Part shown: positions 47,927 through 64,000 of the stretch, piece by piece
How the letters are laid out: every line of letters begins with the position of its first letter
Numbering within the stretch: the stretch's first letter is position 1
DNA from: Anabas testudineus
Taxonomy: Eukaryota > Chordata > Actinopteri > Anabantiformes > Anabantidae
DNA length: 64,000 bases
Assembly (NCBI RefSeq): GCF_900324465.2
Contig: NC_046618.1
Span: 13,017,063 to 13,081,062 of the forward strand
Direction: 5' to 3'
Position numbers and translations under genes: made by a program
Notes under the pieces: generated by a model
The model's database searches: none
Told to the model about the DNA's origin: nothing
The model's input: only the letters and a program-made list of their open reading frames with translations

Positions 47927-50286
47927 GTTGACAGCAGGGTTCCTAGTAATACAACATATATACAGCGCCCTCCTTAAACAACAAATGTTTGTCAATTTTC
48001 ATATGAAATTCACAGTTTGAGATTAGTAATAAAATAAATAATCATATTCTTAAAGTGAATATTCTCAGGCTTTATTTTAGGGTATTGTATCTTATGCATT
48101 TTGATTTCACTGTGTAGAAATTACTCCAGTGTTTAACGACAGCTCCACCATTTCAGGACACAGCAAATGTATGTAAATAAAAGGAAAAGTCTTTTGCTCC
48201 TTGTTGCATAGATTTCACAGTTCAGACTATACATGTCTGACAGAGACTTCACAGACAGGTCTACAGGACCTGTCAGCCACAACAGACAGGAAAAGCATAC
48301 AGCACAGGCTGATCACCATCCATTTCCATTCATCTTATTACTACACTGCACTTTAAAAGCACGAAATACGAAATTAATCAAGCCAAGAAGTCATTAATCT
48401 AAATACCAAAAGTTGATTGTGAGTTTGTATTTTCATTTTTGAACTGTACTTTCACATTGGGTGATAAGGTGATGAGATGCATGAACATTTAGACAGTATT
48501 TTATCCTAACTGTCCAATCGAAACATTAAATTAACCCACCTTTATGTGAACATGTTCATATTGTGTCTGGTTACATCTCTGTCTCCAGGCCCTGCTTGCT
48601 GGATGGGTCTGGTAGCCTGGCAACCGGTCGCTGATTGTGCTAACTTGGCTACATACCGGAACATGAAACTGAATCTAAAATTACACACACGAGCGTGTGG
48701 GTGCTGTATCTATATCAAACAAGCCAATTATAACAGTTTGGACATGTTTCTAAGTATAAAATTGCAGATTAAACCTCGTCAGCGTTACAAGAAATGCTGG
48801 TAACTGGAACGTTTGAGGAAACGCACATGTTGTGTGTTACGTTCAAAACTGTCCCCAGTGAAACAAGGACTGAGGAGATAACATGTCCGCCTCCTCCTCG
48901 TCCTGTCGGTTTTACTTAGAGACTGTGCATGTGTATGCATGAAGGTATATCACAAACGAAACATATATATTATAGTTGATCAATACTGCAAAATGTTTTC
49001 TACTAAATTATATATATATATGTTTATTCTTCTGTCAGTAATAAAAAATAAAATCTCTGTGAGTGGTAAGTTTCCAACTCTCCGTGCAGTCTGTAGTAAA
49101 ACCCGCACAGTAAATGTCTGAATGGTTTAGTCTGAGAAGGCTTTTTGTCTTAGCAGCTTTGCATTAATCCCTCTGAGAGCTTATCTCTGTCTTTCATGCT
49201 GAACTGAGCGTAATTTTAACCCGCTCTCCTGAAAGTCTACATCCAAGTCTTAATTTCTCAGTTTAATGTGTTGATTTCTGCATCCTGTGGATCCGCCTGA
49301 ACACAAGTTGCGTGTTCGCCTGCAGCGTCCTCGTCGTTATGGAGATGTTCTCTGTGTACGGAAATAGTGATACTGCTCCTCAACTTAGTAAAAAATTCAT
49401 GCATTGTGTCTGTTCACTTTGCTCCTTCAAATAAACCGCAGTGGTGTTGTTGCTTGAAATGAGTTAATCTGGTAAGTTTTTTTTTTATTGATGTTTATTT
49501 TAATAGCTAGCTTTAGTTTCAGACTTAATAGATTTACAGTTTATGATGCATGCATAAAACTCTTTAAACAGCCTTTCAATCACTGTACAGTATGTTAATT
49601 GTATAGATCTCCACTTTTCCTTTTATGTTTGGGTTATGGGTTTGTTCTTCCTCACTTGGACAGGTGGAAACCCCTGAAATGTAAATGCATTTAGAATTTG
49701 ATGCAATGTGAAATCCTCTTCCTTAAAATTCAATTTGCAGAATTAACAGATATGGCATAAAAGCCCAACATCCATGTACTGTATGTACTTGTGCTTCAGC
49801 CTGAGGGAAATATTGATCTCTACCACTTGCCCTTCCTCTGAGTGAAATTAGAGGCAGAGTACTGTTTCATCAGCAAAGTAATGAACAGTGCTCTGATCCG
49901 ATGTATGCATATGAAAACAGTCTCACTCAAGTGCCATAGGGTTGCAGCTGCCAACCAGTTTACAGTTGCTTGCCTGTGTCTGCTATATTTATCATATTTG
50001 CTGTGATACAGAAATGTCTGACATGACTGCACTGTGCCTCCCTGGCTTCATCCTGTCAACGTGTTAAATTTCAGCTTGTCCCATGCTCCCCTTACTACCA
50101 CAACAGTGCAGTGTGGTAGTAATGACACAGTCACTATTCACTGTGTATCATTCTTTGACATGCAGTATAGTGGGAAAAGCATTGGATAGAGCAATGTGGC
50201 TGGAGTAGGGAGCTTCTACAGTATGGAATTGTTTTGAGTTGTTTCCTCTGCAGATTATAATTACTTTCTTTTTTTGTGACAAAGTA
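47927..50286. other. Divergent promoter region, RFESD to KIF24
   Basis: No coding sequence. A possible non-coding first exon of KIF24 ends at about 49471 before GTAAGT. An X-box lies at 48612-48624. AT-rich simple sequence lies at about 49005-49022. Confidence 0.4.
48612..48624. promoter_or_regulatory. RFX X-box between RFESD and KIF24
   Basis: GTAGCC T GGCAAC fits the inverted X-box consensus (GTNRCC, short spacer, RGYAAC). KIF24 acts at centrioles and cilia, so RFX control is plausible; the site is about 1.7 kb before the KIF24 start codon and 0.7 kb before RFESD. Its use is inferred. Confidence 0.4.
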
Positions 50287-56821
<6,535 letters not shown>

Positions 56822-58560
56822 ATTTAGTAATTAAATAAGCAAGAGGTTGCTGTTTATGAACTGGCCATATACAGTTGACACCTCTAAATACAGTATGAGT
56901 ATGTTTATTATACATACTAAGTGCTCTTAAATATCACTTCTTAAGTATTTAAGTATTTAAGAGGTGATGGGCATCTGATATATATTAACTTATGTGTGTG
57001 ACATCTAGAATTAGATGACAGTTCTCTTGAGGCAACTACCAATGTATTTTTTTTACCATGGAGACATTTTATGTAGAATCCTAATATTTCTGTTTTTATG
57101 TGTTCAGGTGTGGGATTGTTTGAATCATAATTTGTTAAGTTTTTGTTATGACGCATGGAAGATTAGTATTTAGAAATTAAGTTATTTTAAAAGCTTTAAT
57201 TTATGTGCTGTGTTCTATACCTTTTACGTCAATCTAAGGCTGTATGCAAACCCAGGAGTTTTCCTTAATATCAGATGGTTTTGACAACACTTTTTCCTCA
57301 GCTAGGGACTTCCATTGTTTTCCTGGTGTTAAAATCTGCTATTGTTGGCTTTTTGCCATGAAAATAACATGGAAAAGATCAAATGAATTTTTGAGACATC
57401 GTCTTTGTATTAGATTTGATTGTGGCTGTTTTGTGTCTTGATTTCAACTTTATGCACACTATGGTACACTTGCTAACCTACTTTGAACTTAAGTTAAGGA
57501 CGCTTATTGAGGTGTTTACTTGGCAGCTGTTTTCCAGTGCTAATAGTTTTGTAATAAAAAACAAAAACAAATTGTAGGCTACATTTTTGTAGTAATTTGT
57601 GATGGAATTAAATTTGCTTGATGATCAAATTGTGTCCTGTAAAATATTTATATTCAGACAACTGTGTTTGAGGTACACAAAGCGCATATGTTATTTTTAT
57701 CCTATATTTATATTGTTGAATTGCCATCTTTTATTATGTAAATCCAAGCCTATAGTCTATCCACATACTGTACATCATAGTTAAGACTAAAAGAGTGAAC
57801 AAATTAAAACACAGTGCAAATGTATCACTTTTGCTAGTACTATTAGATTTACTCTTTCATTGTAGTTAAGTACCATTTTAAGTACTTTTACTTGAGTATT
57901 TCCATTTTATTTAACTTTTACCCCGAATTTTGAACAATTTTTCTCCTTGACATTTATCTGACAGCTTTAGTTACTAGTTACTTTGCAAATGCAGACTTTT
58001 AATTCCAAATCTAATGAACAAATAAATTATGATCTGGCAGTAAATTACGTTACGTTAAAGCTACTTTTAAAATTTGTAGATGGAATTAACATCACAAGGC
58101 AGAAACATTATTCAACTATGATGCCTATTCATCAAATAAAGACTATATTTTTATTATTTGTTTTTATTATTAAGTCACCTAGTTTCTTGGAGTAGTTCTG
58201 TAGGCTAACAATGCTAAAATGTAAAGCACATAGTGCTTACTAAGTTACTACAAGTTGAGTAAATTAAGAAATGGTACCTCTACTTGTAGATGAGTACTTT
58301 TAGGCCTCTGACCTCTGTCACCTCTGGTAGCTAATTACACCCCAATAAAAAAACCGCACACAATCTGCTATGACAGCATTTAAACACCATCTCCTCTCCA
58401 GTCACAGAAACTAAAGCACTCTTCACTTCATATATTTTTATAGTCATGATCTAATTTCAGGAATTAGATCTCTGCGACTAAACAAAACAAAGCGTGGGGA
58501 ATTCACCACCACAAAAAAATACAAAGGATAATAATTCAACTGATGCCATTCAACAAACAC
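56822..58560. other. KIF24 3' UTR and intergenic DNA before UBAP2
   Basis: AT-rich, no coding signal. Candidate poly(A) signals occur, for example at about 57553. The stretch after 57790 is a repetitive-looking AT-rich text (TTTTACTTGAGTATTTCCATTTTA) seen in many fish genomes, but I cannot assign it to a family. Confidence 0.4.
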
Positions 58561-58760
58561 TTTATGACGACGCGCGCTCGCCCCGGGCGTGAACGCGCAC
58601 GTCAGGGCACGCTGTTGGACCACCTGACCAGCTCGGTGAGATCTGGTTGGCTGCGTACACTTCACAACGTTAAATAACGACGCGGTGGGTCACGTGACAG
58701 CATCTGCTGCTGCTGGCTGAGCGAAGCGTGTTAGCAGGTAAGCGAAAGAATAACGAGTTA
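58560..58760 (+). promoter_or_regulatory. CpG-rich promoter and first non-coding exon of UBAP2
   Basis: CpG density is clearly raised at 58568-58690 (ACGACGCGCGCTCGCCCCGG). A non-coding exon probably ends at about 58737 (GTTAGCAG before GTAAGC). It contains the CACGTGAC E-box/CLEAR-like motif at about 58691-58698. The following intron carries TAAC/TAGC short tandem repeats at about 58878-58908. Confidence 0.55.
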
Positions 58761-60178
58761 TTAAGCTAATATTATCTAAATATGTTTCAACGACCCAGGC
58801 TTTTAGTTATACATATATATAGACTGAAAGCATTAGTTGAAATACATTGAGTCACCGTTCGTCCTGTTTTGTTGTTTAGTTAACTAACTAACTAACTAGC
58901 TAGCTAACTTTAGCCAGCGTTGCTACTCGTACGGCATTGTATGCGGATGGGCCGTTCACATGCTGCCAGCAACTGTCGGAGCGCAATATTACCGGACCTC
59001 ACGTTTTTCGACTACTTTCTCTCGTTATTACATTTACAGTACCAACATGTGGGATTGCGACCGTTGTAAATGTAAATTTAACGCTGCGTTTTTTCGTTTT
59101 AAGTTGTGTTAGCCTGCTGCTAACATTAGCTAAACCTGCCTTTCCTGTGAAGTGACTAACGTTAGCATTTCTTTCGGTTTACACAAAGGGTACATCTTCC
59201 CACTTGTCACGTTGTTTTTATTCATGTGTCGCTGAGACTGTACGGACTGCCGTGACACAAAGGAACGGGGTAACTAATTATGTAGTGACACTATGGATGA
59301 TCTAGCCGGTAGAATATAGCATTTTATCGGTAGGAAGCGTGTTGTGATAACGCACACGGAACAAAGACGAGCGGTTAGCCAGGCTAAAGCTAGCGTGCGC
59401 AAGTTGACCTAACGTTGATGTGATCGTCGGCTCATGTTTCCGTGGGACTTGTTAACGTTCACCAAAATAAGATTAAGAGTCAGTCGTTAATCGCGTTGCA
59501 TACATGAGATATACAGCGTTAACAATGGTAGCTAAGGTTGTGTTTTGCTGTTATTGCTAACAGTTAATTAGTTTCTTACGTTCTGACAGACAATGGCACG
59601 ATCACAGCTGCTAACGTTAGATTCATTCGTCGTGTTCCCACGTTTACAGGGTTCCACTTGGTAAAGTAGTATTGTTAGTTTAAGAACCAGTTTGCGAATA
59701 ATACACAATAAAATCTAAAGTAAGGTAAATACTTTCAGTTTTACTATCCACAGCTTAGGTTGACATGTCCTAGATTCCTTTGTGTGAGTTACATGCCAAA
59801 GAATGTCCTGACGTTGATAAAGAAAAACATGTCATAATTCATACTCATAACAGTTTCTGGTGAACACTCGCTGTGTTTTGTGTGGGAGACTAACGGGGGG
59901 TATTGTAAATTGACACCCGGACAGTCCCCTCTTGGTAGGCTAAATTTAACTGGGGAGGTGGGGGCGACAGATGGGGTTATAGTCTTACATGGTATACTTG
60001 ACAACAGTGAGTCTGTCTGCTCATATTCGGTATTCTATACTGATGTTGCACATTTACCTAGTATTTCACTAGGCACTGTGATGATGTGTAACTGGCATTT
60101 GACTTTACCTCTATCCCATCTTTCTTTCTCCTGCAGATTTTTCTATTTTGTACATACATTGTTTTGTATATACTGTAT

Positions 60179-63100
60179 ATGATGACGTCGGTGGTAAGCA
60201 CTCAAGCCCGGGGAACTCGGGACAGAACGCTGCCCACAACCACACAAACCACACAGCCACAAAAACAGATACAGGTGAGTTTTCATCATTGTACAGTACC
60301 ACTTAAAAGTTTGTGAATGGTTTTGAATTTTGATAAAGGTAACCCAGTTTAAGCAATGATTCAAAAACATCAAACGTCTAGATTTCCTTGGTATCCAAAT
60401 GAAATTGCAGTCCGGCTGCATTTTCATGCCCTCTGCTATTCTGATGTTTCATGTCTCCCTCCTTACGAACACGATAAAACAAGCATCAACATCAAATTCT
60501 AATCTCGATAGTGCAGTTCTGTAGAAATGTGCCTCGGCTCAATCAAACGATTTTTTAGAAGAATAGTTGTTAATGCTTAAACGTAGCTAAAGGGTTTGGA
60601 CTCCACCAGTCAACAGTCAGGCAGGTCATGTACATAGAACAACAAAGATCACACAAATGTGAATTCTGAGTAGTACAAGCAAATTCTACAGGAGAATGTC
60701 ATGGTATCCGTCCATGAACTAAAGTTCAACAGAAAGTGACTCATACAGGACAGGACAGGACAATGAAGTGAAACAGGTTGTCCAAATGTTGTGGAAGGAC
60801 CCGAAGCAGGAAATTCATGCAAAGAAAACCATGTAGCAAGCCTGCCTGGAAACTGTTCTGTAAAGACAAGGGGATTAAAATCCTTTCAAGCATTTAGCTG
60901 AGGTTACGACTGCAAAAAAAAAGTGCCTGTCACACCAGTTGTCTAGTTTTAGGAAATAAAATGTTTTAGACATTTCTTTCAGACAATATTTGTTATATAT
61001 ATTAATATGTTTAGAGAGTTATTAATATTGAAAGTAAAATGTTAATAAGATGTTCACACTCTGGCTTTTAGCCTACATCTTACATGGGGTTGTAATGAAT
61101 AAAACCCAGTGGTCATGCGATGATTTATTTTTTAAATATAAAAATGAGACACTGTATTTGCATATTGTTTAACTGAACTTTGTTTGTTTACCAGGCCACA
61201 GCAGAACAGATTCGTTTAGCCCAAATGATCTATGACAAAAATGATGCTGACTTTGAAGACAAGGTCAAACTGGTATGACTAAATGTGTTTATGCTTATAC
61301 ATGATTTAGACACTTATCTTTTAGATACCCTCATAGCTTCATGATCTGAATTAACAATGTTTTTCTGTTTTGTGTGCTTACAGCTGATTGAAGTGACTGG
61401 GAAAACTCAAGATGAGTGCATGGTAGCCCTCCACGACTGCAATGGAGATGTAAACAGAGCCATTAATTTTCTGCTGGAGAGCACTTCTGACACAGTAAGA
61501 GTCTATATACATGTTCAAACCATACTGATATTTCTGTATGGTTGTTTGCAAAGTTGTAATAAAACTATAGGTGTATTCTTTTTTTAAAGTAACTCTTATT
61601 TGTTAATTTCTTTAAGAATTCCTGGGAGACTGTGGGGAAGAAGCGGAGCCTCGGTAAAGAAGGGGGACCCTCAGAGATAAAAGAAAGCAGAGAGAAGAAA
61701 GGAGGCGAGAGGGAGGTCAGTCGTGGACGTGGGGGTTCCAACAGAAGGGGCAGAGGCATCAGCAGAGGGCGTGAAGGTAAAGGAAGGACAAAAGGTTGTC
61801 CTATCTAATGCCACATATACAGACGTTTTCACTATGTTACACTATGTTAAAACTGTACCTGCTCTGGGATTGTTCTGTGGCTCCATGTGCTGGTGAAACA
61901 CATCACCAAAGATCCATTTGGGTGAATTGATCCAGCCATCTATAGCCTTAGAACTAATAAAATTATTACTTTTTATGCTAGCAGACAGCATTGTATTTAT
62001 TTTATTGTATTCTCTTAAGGTAACGCATACCGTGTTAATGCCTAATCTACCAAGGCTGCGCACTTGTATGCAATTGACCAATGCTGTGCCTTGCCTTATG
62101 ATGTCACATTAAATCATTAATGTGACATGAGAGGGGCTGCATTTAGAGTTTTAAACGTGGCATGAAGGGGCCTACAGGCTGAGATTTTTACATTCTTATA
62201 AGATTACTGTAAGCCACATTGTGTAACATGGATGTAATAAAGAACATCGACTTTCATGTATGCAGACTGTACAATGATAGCACCTACTAAATCATGGGCT
62301 GTGGCACAAGTCAAGAACAAATAATAATAATAAATCATCTTCAGCATGCAAAATCCATCTGCGCTGCTACAGCTGTAAACAAAATGTCATGTTACGTTTA
62401 CACAGTGCATCAGTGCGTGTGGTATTATGATTGGTTGTTCAATAGGGATGGGTCATTTAGAGATGGTCATCCCAAATTTATGAGAATTTTTTCCCATGCT
62501 ATGTTTATTTGCAAGACCATGTCTTTGATGGCCATGCTTGACCCTCTTTCACCTGTTTTTGAGCCGCGTATTGACTATCTGATCTGAAGTGTATCTCTGC
62601 CCTAAGGGTTGAGGTTTTTTTCTTCATTTATCAGTGGACTATAGCTTTGGTAATTTTGGAAATAAAACACTGAGATCAACAATAAATTGCCTCTCAACAT
62701 GTGTAATGTTGAGCAATCTGCAACATGGATTAGTTCATATGTGACTGTCGACTTCTGCTGCCCCAAGAATGATCAAAAACAAATCAGCCAGACATAACTG
62801 CATGGCGTGACCTTACTGCAAAACACTTGGTCCATTATTATTCAGAAATGTTAGTTTTAGTATCAGGGGTTTGATAATTGTTCAAAATACAATACATTTA
62901 GAAAAATGATGGAAGTTATTTAATTGGAAATGAATCAGAGGCCTTTCACTAATGATGTCCAGTATTGAGTTTTCATTGTCTTAATTTTCCTTGACCCTTT
63001 GTTTCTTATTGGGTTTTAGGTCGATTTGAAGAGAATGGGTTTGAGGTGGCACCTGAAGAAAGAGGAGGGGACCGTGGACGCAGGGGGCGTGGCAGAGGTG

Positions 63101-63878
63101 AGCAATAAAAAAATAAAAAAATTTAAGTTTGTTAGTGATGACTAAATCAGTTGTTGCTAGCTACCAGCTACATTAATATGTTGTATATGTTTTCCAAAAA
63201 GGGATTAAGCTGGCATCATCTATTTATGTCTGCACACATTTAGATTATTACAGCACTTAACATGTAGAAAATACCTCTGCAGCTGCTAGTGCATGATGGG
63301 ACTTGGGTTTCCAGAGTGGACATGGTGTACTGGTAAAATCTGACTGGATTTGTAGACATCCTTTATAACAAATTATGTAATGGAAAGACCAAAGAAGGTA
63401 TCACTTCAAGACACATCAAGGTGGTTATGCTGTAACCGTGAACAAATACATGCATTCTTTTAGCTGCTTGTTGCTCAGAATAACTTTTCATTGTGTTAAT
63501 TTGAACATCTGAGCCAAAAATAAAATGTAATTTTAGGGTGTTCTTCGTCTCAAAGCTTATCGTATGTTTTGACATCACAATTTGTTTATCATTCTGGTGC
63601 AGTTAAGAAATGATGATTCATTTGTTAACGTGTTGCTTGTTAACTTCTAAGGACAGGAATTTAAACTTTATCAAAATTACACATGGTGTTTTCTAAGATA
63701 TTGGTAAAGATCAGTGGCTGAAACACTGATTTCTCTGTAAACATTCTAAGTGTGTGATTTTGACGCATAGCTACTTAATCATCTGTATTTTTATTTTTTT
63801 TTGTGTGTTCTCAGGTGCAGGAGGTCGCGGAAGAGGAAGAGCAGCTGCTGTCAACAGGTTCACTTCCCAGGGAATGGG
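60179..63878 (+). CDS. ubap2: UBAP2, UBA and RGG-box protein, 5' exons (partial, continues off right edge)
   Basis: Six coding exons in the window: 60179-60274, 61195-61272, 61384-61494, 61617-61776, 63020-63097 and 63815-63878; the gene continues to the right. The exon with the start codon begins at about 60137. UBAP2 and its paralogue UBAP2L bind RNA and ubiquitin and act in stress granules and RNA polymerase II degradation. The start MMTSVVSTQARG and the TQPQKQIQATAEQIRLAQ stretch match UBAP2. The UBA domain covers about residues 45-92 (FEDKVKLLIEVTGKTQDEC; NGDVNRAINFLLE), followed by SWETVGKKRS and an arginine/glycine-rich segment (RGRGGSNRRGRGISRGRE; RRGRGRGAGGRGRGRAA) ending RFTSQGMG. 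UBAP2 is preferred over UBAP2L because of the N-terminal wording and because human UBAP2 and KIF24 lie together on 9p13.3. Confidence 0.92.
60294..60900. mobile_element. Decayed Tc1-like transposon in the first coding intron of UBAP2
   Basis: It starts TA then CAGTACC and the end-like text TTAAAAGTTTGTGAATGG. The part at about 60660-60840 resembles Tc1 transposase DNA (GGAGAATGTCATGGTATCCG; GAACTAAAGTTCAACAGAAA) without an open frame. The right end is unclear. Confidence 0.5.
61777..63019. other. Long UBAP2 intron
   Basis: A 1.2-kb intron without recognisable coding sequence. I see no certain repeat in it. Confidence 0.5.
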
Positions 63879-64000
63879 GTAAGAATGTGTATTTAGCATA
63901 AGTCTTGAGTCTGAAGTGCAATGAGGATGTGATGATGGTGATTACAAGCACATATCTCAAAAACAAATGTGTGGAAAAAATAAGTTTCTGAATATCCTCT

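Overview
The window is vertebrate nuclear DNA, almost certainly from a ray-finned (teleost) fish. It has short introns with GT/AG junctions, small dispersed Tc1/mariner, hAT and L2-type elements typical of fish, and multi-exon genes whose predicted proteins match vertebrate families. I rebuilt exons by reading splice sites and checking reading phase. For MLXIP, CFAP251, RABGEF1, PSMD9, GTF2H3, RFESD, KIF24 and both cytokine genes the exon lengths add up to an intact frame. Individual exon edges could still be off by a base or two.

Layout. 0.7-2.6 kb: 5' part of LRRC43 (minus), running off the left edge. 4.1-5.7 kb and 10.0-11.3 kb: two three-exon secreted helical cytokine genes (plus), separated by a nested transposon cluster (6.1-9.6 kb). 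13.7-26.1 kb: MLXIP/MondoA (minus). 27.8-33.0 kb: CFAP251/WDR66 (minus). 35.3-38.0 kb: a RABGEF1-like Rab5 GEF (plus). 39.3-41.1 kb: PSMD9 (plus). 42.1-44.8 kb: GTF2H3 (minus). 45.6-46.7 kb: a decayed LINE. 47.1-47.9 kb: RFESD (minus). 50.3-56.8 kb: KIF24 (plus). 60.2 kb to the right edge: 5' part of UBAP2 (plus).

Synteny. LRRC43, MLXIP, CFAP251, PSMD9 and GTF2H3 all map to human 12q24.31, where IL31 lies beside LRRC43 and MLXIP. That position and the protein features make the 162-aa cytokine between LRRC43 and MLXIP a candidate fish counterpart of IL-31. The 187-aa cytokine next to it has a LIF/oncostatin-like layout. RFESD (human 5q), KIF24 and UBAP2 (human 9p13) come from a different ancestral block, so a synteny junction lies between GTF2H3 and RFESD, where the LINE sits.

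Functions. The left genes combine cilium-linked proteins (LRRC43, CFAP251), two immune-type cytokines and a glucose-responsive transcription factor. The middle holds general cell machinery (Rab5 activation, proteasome assembly, TFIIH). The right holds a Rieske protein, a centriolar kinesin and a UBA/RGG protein. The main point of interest is the tandem cytokine pair: shared gene architecture, AU-rich 3' ends and the conserved IL31 address.
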